Positions 30,101-38,783 of a stretch of DNA of 64,000 bases are shown here, one piece after another. A program made the translations under genes and the position numbers. Within the stretch, counting starts at the first letter, position 1. The number at the start of each line of letters is the position of its first letter. The notes under the pieces are model-generated. The model did no database searches. It was not told where the DNA came from and saw nothing but the letters and a program-made list of their open reading frames with translations. Origin of the DNA: Piscinibacter defluvii (lineage in GTDB: Bacteria > Pseudomonadota > Gammaproteobacteria > Burkholderiales > Burkholderiaceae_C); the NCBI RefSeq assembly GCF_004011805.1, contig NZ_RCHJ01000013.1, forward strand, positions 1 to 64,000, in the 5' to 3' direction.

Positions 30101-30538
30101 GGCGGCGCCGGCCACGACCGCTTCGAGCTGTGGAACGCGACGGCGGACGAACTGCTCGATTTTGTCTCCGGCAGCGACCGGATCGCGATCGACCAGTCCG
30201 GCCTCGCCCTCGGCAACGGCGACCTGGTGATCGACGGGGCCACCGTCGCCGGCGCACCCGGCGGCTTTGCGCCGGCGGCAGAGCTCGTGTCCGGCTTCAT
30301 GGCCGAGGGTCCGGCCGCCAACCTGGCGTCCGCGGCAGCCGCCATCGGCTCGGCCAGCGCAGACTACGCGGCCGGGCAGGCCACGCTGTTTGCGGTCCGT
30401 GTCGACGAGGGCGTCGCGCTTTACCGCTTCGTGTCGGCCGGCGAGGAGGCGGCCGTCGAGGCCGCGGAGCTGAGCCTGCTGGCAGTGCTGAACGGCGCGA
30501 CGGGGGTCTCGAGCGCGGACTTCGCCTGGATCGCCTGA
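27149..30538 (+). CDS. Secreted RTX calcium-binding repeat protein
   Basis: This 1129-residue protein has no signal peptide and is dominated by glycine-rich nonapeptide repeats (DGGAGADTLSGGRGDDAYLVD). They are arranged in larger units of about 81 residues from about residue 430 to 840. These bind calcium and fold after export. The C-terminus (LLAVLNGATGVSSADFAWIA) resembles uncleaved type I secretion signals. No catalytic domain was recognised in the N-terminal 130 residues, so enzyme, adhesin or S-layer-like roles are all open. The exporter at 4.5-6.7k could secrete it. It abuts the convergent egtB stop with no gap. Confidence 0.9.
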   Translation: MATVVMSGSFDFANPPRWTTFYATGGASQLTLSDAEKTQTFYGTLTYTGTTSNPQVHGTVDRIYMTVGPFAVYDITGLSLDAARLQQLVPTPNGEAQFYAYVLAGNDLFHGTGGGTVLGLTGDDTIGSGSMSGLFDGGAGIDTFQAMYGAVSADLGTGQVIRQGDSSGGVLRLRSVENLLGSTGDDTLAGSAGDNLINGGAGIDTVRYVHATTAVQINLAAGTGRGEGNDTLGNIENAIGGSAADLLVGSDDANRLDGAAGNDTMRGGLGDDTYVLRQAGDVIVEAPGGGRDTVLTSLAVTLGAHLENLQLGGSAALDGTGNALANRIVGNAATNHLRGGSGNDTLEGAAGSDTLEGGLGADRLDGGAGDDRYLVGDALDVIVADAGGIDSVIASVDYTLGAAAIETLTLSGTALNATGNACANRLVGTAAANLLDGGLGADTLQGGTGDDRYVVDQAGDRVVELAGGGIDQVRTGVSHGLAANVENLQLTGNLAIAGTGNTLANQITGNAAANLLDGGAGADTLSGGRGDDAYLVDSRFDVLVEASGGGTDRVTSSVSWTLAAQFEDLLLSGSAALWGTGNAAANHLEGNAGDNRLDGGAGADTLSGGLGDDVYLVDSAADQVVEAWNAGTDVVYSAIGGVLADNVEQFRLTGTASVDATGNTRDNLLVGNSGANLLDGGEGFDLLYGGAGDDTYLIDFGRDQVIEAANAGTDTIRTLVAMTLPDHVENGVLRAGAIGRELIGNTLDNTLSGNADSNLLDGGAGADTLKGGEGQDGYMVDNAGDVVFDSGSSLGDSVLSSVSIAALWNGIETITLLGTENLNATGNAAANTMRGNAGANRLDGRAGADTLVGGAGDDVYLVDDIGDYLQEDWDGGTDRVLSSASVDGGWGWIETITLTGSADLDVTCRVSNVTIAGNAGDNRLDGIGGQNTVSYANATAAVRVDLEAGSASGFGSDQLSHFRGARGSAFDDTLRGSFDANRLAGGAGHDRFELWNATADELLDFVSGSDRIAIDQSGLALGNGDLVIDGATVAGAPGGFAPAAELVSGFMAEGPAANLASAAAAIGSASADYAAGQATLFAVRVDEGVALYRFVSAGEEAAVEAAELSLLAVLNGATGVSSADFAWIA

Positions 30539-31735
30539 TCACCGATCCCGCGCCAGGCGCAGCCCGCTGAACTGCCACTGCGCCTCGGGCGGGAAGAAGT
30601 TGCGGTAGCTGGCGCGGGCGTGGCCCGCAGGCGTGGCCCAGGAGCTGCCACGCAGTACCTGCTGCTGGCTCATGAACTTGCCGTTGTATTCGCCTACCGC
30701 GCCGGGCAGCGGGCGAAAGCCCGGGTAGGGCAGGTAGGCCGAGGCGGTCCATTGCCACACCTCGCCGAACAGCCCATGCAGGCGCCCATCGCCCTGGCGC
30801 GCGGCCAGCTCCCATTCATGCTCGGTGGGCAGCCGCGCACCGGCCCAGCGGGCATAGGCGTCGGCCTCGAAGTGGCTCAGGTGGCACACGCTGGCATGGG
30901 GGTCGAGTCCGACCAGGCCATGCACCTGGTGCTGCAGCCAGTGCCCGTCCTGCTCGCGCCAGTAGAACGGCGCGCGGCGCGCGCCGGCACGCACCCAGTC
31001 CCAGCCGAGCGAGAGCCAGAGCTCGGGCCGCGTGTAGCCGCCGTCGTGCATGAACGCCAGGAACTCGCCGTTGCTCACCGGCCGCGACGCGATCTCGAAC
31101 GGCGCCAGCCAGGCGCGGTGGCGCGGGGTCTCGTTGTCGAAGCAGAACGCGCCGTCGCGTGCGGGGTCGTGGCCGGTGTCGACCAGGCCGCCGTCGAAGC
31201 CGAACCAGGCCAGCGCTCGCGCCGGAGCCGGCGCCTGCGGCCACTGCGCCGACCACGGCGCATGGCCCGGGTTGAACGAGAGCGCGTGCAGCAGGTCGGT
31301 GACCATCAGCTCCTGGTGCTGCTGCTCGTGCTGCAGGCCCAGCCGCACCAGCGTGGCCACGGCAGGGTCGTCGCCATGGCGTTGCAGCAGCTCGGCGATG
31401 CGTTCGTCCACCTGCGCGCGCCAGCGCTGCACCGTGTCCAGCGTGGGCGCCAGGATCAGGCCGCGTTGCGGGCGCGGATGCATCGCGCCCACGCCCTGGT
31501 AGTAGCTGTTGAAGAGCACCCGGAAGCGCTCGTCGAAGGCGCGGAAGCCGCGCTCGTGGCGCTCCAGCACGAAGGTCTCGAAGAACCAGGTGACATGCGC
31601 CAGGTGCCACTTGACGGGGCTGGCGTCCGGCATCGACTGCACCTGGCAGTCCTCGGCCGCGAGCGGCGCGGCCAGCCACTGGCTGTGCGCGCGCACGCGG
31701 CGGTACTCGTCGAGCAGGGTGGCGGGTTGGTTCAT
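30539..31735 (-). CDS. egtB: Ergothioneine biosynthesis protein EgtB (sulfoxide synthase)
   Basis: This 398-residue non-heme iron enzyme joins a sulfur donor to trimethylhistidine. The N-terminal DinB-like domain supplies iron ligands in WHLAHVTW (H44/H47) and H136/H140 of HEQQHQE. The C-terminal FGE-sulfatase domain has SNGEFLAFMHDGGY, LPTEHEWELAAR and GEVWQWTASAY. GGAGGAG lies upstream of the ATG. The partner methyltransferase gene egtD is not adjacent in this window. Confidence 0.93.
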   Translation of the reverse strand: MNQPATLLDEYRRVRAHSQWLAAPLAAEDCQVQSMPDASPVKWHLAHVTWFFETFVLERHERGFRAFDERFRVLFNSYYQGVGAMHPRPQRGLILAPTLDTVQRWRAQVDERIAELLQRHGDDPAVATLVRLGLQHEQQHQELMVTDLLHALSFNPGHAPWSAQWPQAPAPARALAWFGFDGGLVDTGHDPARDGAFCFDNETPRHRAWLAPFEIASRPVSNGEFLAFMHDGGYTRPELWLSLGWDWVRAGARRAPFYWREQDGHWLQHQVHGLVGLDPHASVCHLSHFEADAYARWAGARLPTEHEWELAARQGDGRLHGLFGEVWQWTASAYLPYPGFRPLPGAVGEYNGKFMSQQQVLRGSSWATPAGHARASYRNFFPPEAQWQFSGLRLARDR

Positions 31736-31777
31736 CGGCCGGCTCCTCCGGGTTCGGTCGTGCCGGGCGGCGGCAGC

Positions 31778-32512
31778 TTACGCCGGGCCGGCCGGCTGCA
31801 GCGCGGCGTCGAGCAGCTGGCGTTCGTCGAACACGAAGCAGCGGCCCTCGAAATGCCGGCCGCCGGTCTGCTCGAGGTACTTCAGGATGCCGCCGTCGAG
31901 CTGCCACACCGACTCGACGCCGGCTTCCTCGAGGAGGAGCGCCGCCTTTTCGCAGCGGATGCCGCCGGTGCAATAGCTCACCACCGTCTTGCCGGCCAGC
32001 GCCGCGGCCTGCGCCCGAACCGCGGCGGGGAAGTCGCTGAAGCGTGCCAGGCGCCAGTCGAGCGCCCCCGTGAAGCGCCCGGCGTCCACCTCGAAGGCGT
32101 TGCGCGTGTCCAGCGTCACCACCTCGCGGCCGGCGTCGTCGCGGCCGGTGTCGAGCCAGCGCGCCAGCGTCCGCGCGTCCAGCATTGGCGCGCGGCGCTG
32201 CTGCGGCCGGATGGTCGGGTGGTTCATGCGGATGATCTCGCGCTTGACCTTGACCTTCAGGCGGCGGAACGGCAGTTCGTCGGACCAGCTCTCCTTGGTC
32301 TCCAGGCCCGCGAACGGCGGCTGTGCACGCAGCCAGGCCACGAAGCCGCGCAGCGTGTCGGGCGGGCCGGCCAGGAACAGGTTGATGCCTTCCTCGGCCA
32401 GCAGCACCGTGCCTTTCAGGCCGGCCGCGTGCACGAGGACGCGCTCGCGCCAGCCCGGCAGGTCGGCCAGCGCGACAAAGCGGTAGGCACTGAGGTTCAG
32501 GACGCGGTCCAC
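31778..32512 (-). CDS. trhO: tRNA uridine(34) hydroxylase (TrhO, rhodanese-related)
   Basis: This 244-residue protein has the YceA/TrhO N-terminal domain (FVALADLPGWRERVLVHAAG, GTVLLAEEGINLFLAGP) and a rhodanese domain with active Cys in VVSYCTGGIRCEKAA. It makes 5-hydroxyuridine at the wobble position of some tRNAs using oxygen. The start is GTG, set by family similarity. A TAGAAT box on this strand ends 7 bp before it, so the transcript is likely leaderless. It is divergent from dnaE. Confidence 0.9.
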   Translation of the reverse strand: MDRVLNLSAYRFVALADLPGWRERVLVHAAGLKGTVLLAEEGINLFLAGPPDTLRGFVAWLRAQPPFAGLETKESWSDELPFRRLKVKVKREIIRMNHPTIRPQQRRAPMLDARTLARWLDTGRDDAGREVVTLDTRNAFEVDAGRFTGALDWRLARFSDFPAAVRAQAAALAGKTVVSYCTGGIRCEKAALLLEEAGVESVWQLDGGILKYLEQTGGRHFEGRCFVFDERQLLDAALQPAGPA

Positions 32513-32519
32513 GGGCCGG

Positions 32520-32547
32520 ATTCTAGGCAGCCGCCCCTGCCTAGAAT
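32520..32547. promoter_or_regulatory. Palindromic divergent promoter between trhO and dnaE
   Basis: ATTCTAGGCAG-CCGCCC-CTGCCTAGAAT is a perfect 11-bp inverted repeat. Each arm ends in TAGAAT, a -10-like box, one on each strand. Each box lies 7 bp from the start codon of its gene. Confidence 0.65.
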
Positions 32548-32554
32548 GCGGCTC

Positions 32555-35500
32555 ATGGACTTCGTTCACCTGCGTGCGCATACCGAGTTCTCGGTCGTCG
32601 ACGGGACCCTGCGCAGCGACGATCTGGTGGCCAGCGCGGCCGCCGACCGGCAGGGCGCGCTGGCCGTCACCGACCTGTCCAACCTGTTCGGCGCGGTCAA
32701 GTTCTACAACGCGGCGCGCAAGAAGGGCATCAAGCCCATCCTCGGCGCCGACATCTGGCTCGAACCCGAAGTGGCCGGCCAGGGTGCGAGCCGGCTGCTG
32801 CTGCTGGTGCAGGACCAGCCCGGCTACCTGAACCTGTGCGAGATCCTCTCGCGCGCCTGGCTGGTCAACGTGCAGCGTGGCCAGGCCTGGGTGAAGTGGG
32901 AGTGGCTGCGCGAGCACGGCGCCGGGCTGATCGTGCTGTCGGGCGCCACCGAGGGCGCCATCGGCCAGGCGCTGCTGGCCGGCGACACCGAACGCGCCCG
33001 CACGATCGCGCGGCGCCTGGCGGAAGTCTTCCCGCGCCGCTTCTACCTCGAGCTGCAGCGCGCCGGGCTGCCCGGCCACGAGGCCCAGGTGCGCGCCGCG
33101 GTGCCGCTGGCCGCCGAGCTCGGCCTGCCGGTGGTAGCCACACACCCGGTGCAGTTCCTCACCCCGGAAGACTACGAGGCGCACGAGGCGCGCGTCTGCA
33201 TCGCCGAGGGCGAGGCGCTCGGCAACCCCAAGCGCATCAAGCGCTTCGGCCGCGAGCAGTACTTCAAGACGCGCGCGCAGATGGCCGCGCTGTTCGCCGA
33301 CATCCCCTCTGCGCTGGCCAACGCGGTGGAGATCGGCAAGCGCTGCAACCTGAGCCTGGTGCTCGGCAAGCCGCAGCTGCCCGACTTTCCGACCCCGCTC
33401 GTCGACGGCACGCCGATGCCGATGGCCGACTACTTCCGCCAGCTCTCGCACCAGGGCCTGGAGGAGCGGCTGCAGCACCTCTACCCGGACGCGGCCGAGC
33501 GCGAGCGGCAGCGCCCGCGCTACGTGCAGCGCCTGGACTTCGAGATCGGCACGATCCTGAAGATGGGCTTCCCGGGCTACTTCCTGATCGTGGCCGACTT
33601 CATCAACTGGGCCAAGAACCACGGCTGCCCGGTCGGTCCCGGCCGCGGCTCGGGCGCCGGCTCGCTGGTGGCCTACTCGCTGAAGATCACCGACCTCGAC
33701 CCGCTGCGCTACAACCTGCTGTTCGAGCGCTTCCTGAACCCCGAGCGCGTGTCGATGCCCGACTTCGACGTCGACTTCTGCCAGGGCAACCGCGACCGGG
33801 TGATCGACTACGTCAAGCAGAAGTACGGCCGCGACGCCGTGAGCCAGATCGCCACCTTCGGCACCATGGCCGCCAAGGCCGCGCTGCGCGACGTGGGGCG
33901 TGTGCTCGGCATGGGCTACGGCCACGTGGACAGCGTCGCCAAGCTGGTGCCCGCGCCGCCGGGCAAGACGGTGACGCTGCGCCGCCCGCCCGAGCCGCCG
34001 GACAACTCGGTGATCTACGCGCGCAAGGAGGCGCCCGAGATCGAGGAGCGCGAGAAGAACGAGGAGGAGGTGGCCGAGCTGCTCGCGCTCGCCGAGCGCG
34101 TCGAGGGCATGGTGCGCAACGTCGGCATGCATGCCGGCGGCGTGCTGATCGCGCCGGGCAGGATCACCGACTTCTGCCCGCTCTACCAGCAGCCCGGCAG
34201 CGACAGCGCAGTCAGCCAGTACGACAAGGACGATGTCGAGGCGATCGGCCTGGTGAAGTTCGACTTCCTGGGCCTGGCCACGCTGACCATCCTCGAGCTC
34301 GCGAAGGACTTCATCCGGGCGCGCCGCAAGGGGCAGGAGCAGTTCGCCTTCGAGACCCTGCCGCTGGACGACAAGGCCTCGTACCGGCTGATGGCCGAGG
34401 GCAAGACGGTGGCGGTGTTCCAGCTCGAATCCTCCGGCATGCAGCGCATGCTGAAGGACGCCAAGCCGAGCGTGTTCGAGGACGTGATCGCGCTCGTGGC
34501 GCTGTACCGCCCCGGGCCGATGGACCTGATCCCGACCTTCTGCGCGCGCAAGCACGGGCGCGAGGAGGTGGAGTACCCGCATCCGCTGATGAAGGAGGTG
34601 CTCGAGGAGACCTACGGGATCATGGTCTACCAGGAGCAGGTGATGCAGGTGGCCCAGATCGTCGGCGGCTACTCGCTCGGCGGCGCCGACCTGCTGCGCC
34701 GCGCGATGGGCAAGAAGAAGCCCGAGGAGATGGCCAAGCACCGCGTCACCTTCGCCGAAGGCGCCGCGAAGAAGGGCATCCCGGAGCCGCAGGCCAACGA
34801 GATCTTCGACCTGATGGAGAAGTTCGCGGGCTACGGCTTCAACAAGTCGCACGCCGCCGCGTACGCGCTGCTCGCCTACCACACGGCCTACCTGAAGGCA
34901 CATTACCCGGCCGAGTTCACCGCCGCCAACATGAGCGTGGCGCTGGACGACACCGACAAGCTGAAGATCTTCCACGACGACGCCGTCGGCACGCTCGGCC
35001 TGCGCTTCGAGCCGCCGGACGTCAACACCGGGGCGTACCGCTTCGAGCCGGTGGCCGACGACGTGGTGCGCTACGGCCTGGGCGCCGTCAAGGGCACCGG
35101 GCAGAGCGCGATCGAGGCGATCATCGCCGCGCGCGAGGAGGGCGGGGCGTTCAGGAGCCTGTTCGACTTCTGCAACCGGGTCGACCGCGGGCGTGTCAAC
35201 AAGCGCACCGTCGAGGCGCTGATCAAGGCCGGTGCCTTCGACAAGCTGCACCCGGAACGCGCCGCGATGGTGGCCAGCGTCGGCCTCGCGTTCGACTATG
35301 CCGAGACGCAGGCGGCCAATGCCAACCAGGGCGGGCTGTTCGACTTCGGCGACTCCCATGCCGCGAGCACCCAGGAGCCCGCGCTGGTGGCCGCCGAGCC
35401 CTGGAGCATCAAGGAGCGGCTCGGCTTCGAGAAGACCGCGCTCGGCTTCTACCTCTCCGGCCACCTGTTCGACCAGAGCGCCGACGAGGTGCGCCACATC

Positions 35501-36058
35501 GTTCGCCGCAGGAACGCCGACCTGATCGACTCGCGCGAGCCGCAGCTGCTGGCCGGCATCGTCGGCGACCTGCGGGTGGTCAACGGCCAGCGCGGCCGCG
35601 TGGCGATCTTCAAGCTCGACGACAAGACCGAAGCGATCGAGGCGGTGGCCAACGAGGACCTGCTCAACGCCAACAAGGAACTGCTGAAGGACGACGAACT
35701 CGTCATCGTGCAGGGCAAGCTGCAGCCCGACCGCTTCTCCGGCGGGCTGCGGCTGAACGTCAACCAGGTGTGGGACCTGGCCGCCGCGCGCTGCCGCTTC
35801 GGCAAGTACCTGCGCGTCGAGGTCAACGGCAGCGTGCCGCCGGTGGCCGAGGTGCTGCGCGACTACCCCTCGCGCCGCCTCGTCACCGAGCATGGCGACC
35901 TGCCGCAGGGCCTGACCGTGCGCCTTGCGCTCAAGCGCGAACGCGCCAGCGGCGAGATCGACCTCGGCGACGCGGCGCGTTTCTACCCGACCGACGACGC
36001 GCTGGCGCGCTGGCGCTCGAGTGCGCACGAAGGCCGGGCCGAGGTCGTCTACGAGTGA
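32555..36058 (+). CDS. dnaE: DNA polymerase III subunit alpha
   Basis: This 1167-residue replicative polymerase starts with the PHP domain (FVHLRAHTEFSVVDGTL). Its polymerase core contains GPGRGSGAGSLVAY and the catalytic aspartates in MPDFDVDFCQ, followed by the beta-clamp region, an HhH motif and an OB fold (LAGIVGDLRVVNGQRG). The length is standard for DnaE1. An ATG three codons upstream is possible, but family alignment favours this one. No ribosome site is visible and the likely -10 lies 7 bp upstream, so it may be translated leaderless. Confidence 0.96.
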   Translation: MDFVHLRAHTEFSVVDGTLRSDDLVASAAADRQGALAVTDLSNLFGAVKFYNAARKKGIKPILGADIWLEPEVAGQGASRLLLLVQDQPGYLNLCEILSRAWLVNVQRGQAWVKWEWLREHGAGLIVLSGATEGAIGQALLAGDTERARTIARRLAEVFPRRFYLELQRAGLPGHEAQVRAAVPLAAELGLPVVATHPVQFLTPEDYEAHEARVCIAEGEALGNPKRIKRFGREQYFKTRAQMAALFADIPSALANAVEIGKRCNLSLVLGKPQLPDFPTPLVDGTPMPMADYFRQLSHQGLEERLQHLYPDAAERERQRPRYVQRLDFEIGTILKMGFPGYFLIVADFINWAKNHGCPVGPGRGSGAGSLVAYSLKITDLDPLRYNLLFERFLNPERVSMPDFDVDFCQGNRDRVIDYVKQKYGRDAVSQIATFGTMAAKAALRDVGRVLGMGYGHVDSVAKLVPAPPGKTVTLRRPPEPPDNSVIYARKEAPEIEEREKNEEEVAELLALAERVEGMVRNVGMHAGGVLIAPGRITDFCPLYQQPGSDSAVSQYDKDDVEAIGLVKFDFLGLATLTILELAKDFIRARRKGQEQFAFETLPLDDKASYRLMAEGKTVAVFQLESSGMQRMLKDAKPSVFEDVIALVALYRPGPMDLIPTFCARKHGREEVEYPHPLMKEVLEETYGIMVYQEQVMQVAQIVGGYSLGGADLLRRAMGKKKPEEMAKHRVTFAEGAAKKGIPEPQANEIFDLMEKFAGYGFNKSHAAAYALLAYHTAYLKAHYPAEFTAANMSVALDDTDKLKIFHDDAVGTLGLRFEPPDVNTGAYRFEPVADDVVRYGLGAVKGTGQSAIEAIIAAREEGGAFRSLFDFCNRVDRGRVNKRTVEALIKAGAFDKLHPERAAMVASVGLAFDYAETQAANANQGGLFDFGDSHAASTQEPALVAAEPWSIKERLGFEKTALGFYLSGHLFDQSADEVRHIVRRRNADLIDSREPQLLAGIVGDLRVVNGQRGRVAIFKLDDKTEAIEAVANEDLLNANKELLKDDELVIVQGKLQPDRFSGGLRLNVNQVWDLAAARCRFGKYLRVEVNGSVPPVAEVLRDYPSRRLVTEHGDLPQGLTVRLALKRERASGEIDLGDAARFYPTDDALARWRSSAHEGRAEVVYE

Positions 36059-37236
36059 GTGACGCCACCGTCACCGGGCTGGTGCTGACCGGGGGTGGGG
36101 CGCGCGCGGCCTACCAGGTCGGCGTGCTCAAGGCGGTGGCGCAGATCCGGCGCGAGTCGAAGGCGCCTGCGCAGAACCCTTTCCCGGTGATCACCGGCAC
36201 CTCCGCCGGCGCGATCAACGCGGCCGCGCTGGCCTGCCGCTGCAACGACTTCGACGCCGGCGTGCGCGCGCTCGTCGAGGTGTGGGAGAACTTCCACGCC
36301 GAGCAGGTGTACCGCGCCGACTCGCTGGGCGTGATCCGCACCGGCGCGCGCTGGCTGACGCTGTTCTCGATCGGCTGGCTGATCGCGCGCTGGCGCCGCG
36401 CGCGGCCGAAGTCGCTGCTGGACAACTCGCCGGCGGCGAACCTGCTGCGCCGCATGGTCAGCAGCGAGCGGCTGCGCCAGATGATGCACGAGGGTCACCT
36501 GCACGCGATCGCCGTCACCGCGTCGAGCTACGGCTCTGGCCTGCACGTGACCTTCTACGACGCGCTGCAGGAGATCGTGCCGTGGACCCGCTCGCAGCGC
36601 ATCGCGGTGCGCTCGGAGATCGGCGTGCCGCACCTGATGGCCTCGTCGGCGATCCCGTTCGTCTTCCCGGCCGTCGCGCTGCCGATCGAGGGCCGCACCG
36701 AGTACTTCGGCGACGGCTCGATGCGCCAGGCCGCGCCGATCTCGCCGGCCGTGCACCTGGGCGCCACCCGCATCCTGATCATCGGCGCCGGCCGCATGCA
36801 CGAGCCGCCGGGCGCACGGGCGCACAGCGAGGAGTACCCGAACCTGGCCCAGATCGCCGGCCATGCGATGTCGAACATCTTCCTCGACGCGCTGGCGGTG
36901 GACGTGGAGCGGCTGCAGCGCATCAACGCGACGCTGAAGCTGCTGCCGGCCGACGCGCTGGCGCGCACCACGCTGCGGCCGATCGAGACCCTGGTGATCG
37001 CGCCCAGCCAGCGCCTGGACGACCTGGCTGCCAAGCACCTGCGCAGCCTGCCGGCGCCGGTGCGCGCGATGCTGCGCGGCGTCGGCGTGACGGGCAGCGG
37101 CGAGGACGCGCGCGGCGCGGCGCTGGCCAGCTACCTGCTGTTCGAGTCGCCCTACACACGCGAGCTGGTGGCCCTCGGCGCGGCGGACACGCTGGCGCGC
37201 CGCGACGAGGTGAAGGACTTCTTCGGCTGGGCCTGA
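36055..37236 (+). CDS. Patatin-like phospholipase
   Basis: This 393-residue protein has the patatin oxyanion loop TGGGARAAYQVGVLKA, nucleophile elbow GTSAG and catalytic DG in FGDGSMRQ. It should be a serine acylhydrolase acting on membrane lipids. The start is GTG, overlapping the dnaE stop by 4 bp (GTGA), so translation is coupled to dnaE. No signal peptide is evident. Confidence 0.9.
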   Translation: MSDATVTGLVLTGGGARAAYQVGVLKAVAQIRRESKAPAQNPFPVITGTSAGAINAAALACRCNDFDAGVRALVEVWENFHAEQVYRADSLGVIRTGARWLTLFSIGWLIARWRRARPKSLLDNSPAANLLRRMVSSERLRQMMHEGHLHAIAVTASSYGSGLHVTFYDALQEIVPWTRSQRIAVRSEIGVPHLMASSAIPFVFPAVALPIEGRTEYFGDGSMRQAAPISPAVHLGATRILIIGAGRMHEPPGARAHSEEYPNLAQIAGHAMSNIFLDALAVDVERLQRINATLKLLPADALARTTLRPIETLVIAPSQRLDDLAAKHLRSLPAPVRAMLRGVGVTGSGEDARGAALASYLLFESPYTRELVALGAADTLARRDEVKDFFGWA

Positions 37237-37243
37237 GGCTCGC

Positions 37244-37588
37244 TCACGAGGCCGGCTTGTCGGCCTTCTTCTCGTTCTTCTCCGACTTGGCCTTGGGTGC
37301 CTTGTAGACCGCCGGCGCGGAGGCGGTGTAGGCCTTGCCGTTGACCGTCAGGCCGTTCTCGGAGAGCTTGTGTGCCTTGCCCTCGCCCACGCCCTTGACG
37401 CGGGTGCGCAGGTCGGCCCAGTCGGCGAACGGACCGCTCTTGCGCGCGTCGAGCATGCGCTGGGCCATGCTGGGGCCGATGCCCTTGACGGCCTCGAGCT
37501 CGGCCTGGCCGGCCTTGTTGATGTCGGTGGCGGCGGCGGCCAGCGTCGTGGCGAGGGCAAGGGCGGCGGCGGCGATGAACTTGAACAT
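37244..37588 (-). CDS. comEA: ComEA-type helix-hairpin-helix DNA-binding protein
   Basis: This 114-residue protein has a signal peptide (about 1-20) and one HhH domain (TDINKAGQAELEAVKGIGPS), as in periplasmic DNA receptors for natural transformation. The tail is Lys/Ala-rich. AGGAG lies 8 bases upstream of the ATG. It is convergent with the patatin gene with a 7-bp gap. A role in DNA uptake is inferred from the family. Confidence 0.85.
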   Translation of the reverse strand: MFKFIAAAALALATTLAAAATDINKAGQAELEAVKGIGPSMAQRMLDARKSGPFADWADLRTRVKGVGEGKAHKLSENGLTVNGKAYTASAPAVYKAPKAKSEKNEKKADKPAS

Positions 37589-37714
37589 GATGAGGCTCCT
37601 GGTCGGTTGACGAGCCGCGGTATTGCGGGCTCGGAGCCATTGTTCGAAGCAGGCCGCGCGGCGTGAATCGCCACCGTGGGTTCCCCCGCGGACCTCCCCC
37701 CGACGGGGGCCGCC

Positions 37715-38719
37715 CTACGCGGCGGGCTGCGCCGCCAGCCAGTTCACGTAGCGCGTCACGCCGGTGGCCACGTCGGCGAAGGCGTGATCGCAGCCGGCGC
37801 CGCGCAGCGCGGCCAGGTCGGCCTGGGTGAAACACTGGTACTTGCCCACCAGCGCGTCGGGGAAGGGGATGTACTCGACCAGCCCGCGCGAGACGAGCTC
37901 GGCCAGCGGCAGCGACGCCTCCCCCTTCAGGGCGCGTGCCGCGTTGACCGTCGCGTGCGCCACGTCGTTGAACGGCTGGGCGCGGCCGGTGCCGAGGTTG
38001 AAGATGCCGCTCCTGTCCGGGTGCTGCAGGAACCACAGCTTGACGGCCACCACGTCATCGACGAAGACGAAGTCGCGCGACTGCATGCCCGGGCCATAGC
38101 CGCCGTACTCGCCGAACAGCTTGACCTTGCCGTGCTCGCGGAACTGGTGGAAGTGGTGGAAGGCCACCGAGGCCATGCGTGCCTTGTGCTGCTCGCGCGG
38201 GCCGTAGACGTTGAAGTAGCGGAAGCCCGCCACCTGCGCCTTCGAGCCCGGCAGCATGCGACGCACGACGTTGTCGAACAGCAGCTTGCTGTACCCGTAC
38301 ACGTTCAGCGGCTGCTCGAACTGCGGTTCCTCGCGGAAGCTGGCGCTGCCGCCGTAGGTGGCCGCCGACGAGGCGTACAGCAGCCGCGTGCCCTGCGCCT
38401 GGCAGGCGTCGAGCAGGTCCTTCGAACACCGGTAGTTGGTGTCCATCATGTAGCGGCCGTTGTGCTCCATCGTGTCGGAGCAGGCGCCCTCGTGCAGCAC
38501 CGCCTCGACGCGGCCGAAGTCGCCACGCGCGAAGCGGGCGTAGAAGTCGGTCTTGTCGTAGTAGTCGGCGATCCTCGCGCCGAGCAGGTTGCGGTACTTC
38601 GGGCCGTTGGTGAGGTTGTCGACGGCGATGACGTCGTCGATGCCCAGCGCGTTCAGCCCCTGCACCATGTTGCTGCCGATCATGCCGGCCGCACCGGTGA
38701 CGACGACTCGAATGCTCAT
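37715..38719 (-). CDS. hldD: ADP-L-glycero-D-manno-heptose 6-epimerase
   Basis: This 334-residue short-chain dehydrogenase relative has the NADP loop [14 protein letters not shown], the catalytic Tyr-x3-Lys in YGYSKLLFD and YFNVYGPRE. It makes the L,D-heptose donor for the LPS inner core. It follows the heptose kinase gene on the same strand. The start [12 protein letters not shown] is the family start; an upstream ATG would add 25 unlike residues. Confidence 0.94.
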   Translation of the reverse strand: MSIRVVVTGAAGMIGSNMVQGLNALGIDDVIAVDNLTNGPKYRNLLGARIADYYDKTDFYARFARGDFGRVEAVLHEGACSDTMEHNGRYMMDTNYRCSKDLLDACQAQGTRLLYASSAATYGGSASFREEPQFEQPLNVYGYSKLLFDNVVRRMLPGSKAQVAGFRYFNVYGPREQHKARMASVAFHHFHQFREHGKVKLFGEYGGYGPGMQSRDFVFVDDVVAVKLWFLQHPDRSGIFNLGTGRAQPFNDVAHATVNAARALKGEASLPLAELVSRGLVEYIPFPDALVGKYQCFTQADLAALRGAGCDHAFADVATGVTRYVNWLAAQPAA

Positions 38720-38728
38720 GACAACCCC

Positions 38729-38765
38729 CTTGCGCTGCGCGCGTCCCCCCAAGGGGGAGCGCAAG
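38729..38765. repeat. Hairpin with C5/G5 core between hldA and hldD
   Basis: Outer arms CTTGCGCT / AGCGCAAG enclose CCCCCAAGGGGG. A related C5/G5 hairpin lies in the comEA-hldD gap near 37685-37710. These look like short dispersed hairpin elements common in Burkholderiales gaps. A role in operon punctuation is possible. Confidence 0.5.
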
Positions 38766-38783
38766 ACTTGAGACGGCTCGGCG

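Noticed and set aside
27143-30115. A 990-codon minus-strand frame over the RTX gene
   Set aside because: It mirrors the RTX repeats and has no coding signature of its own.
31778-36028. A 1416-codon minus-strand frame over dnaE
   Set aside because: Only its last 244 codons (trhO) look like protein; the rest is antisense to dnaE.
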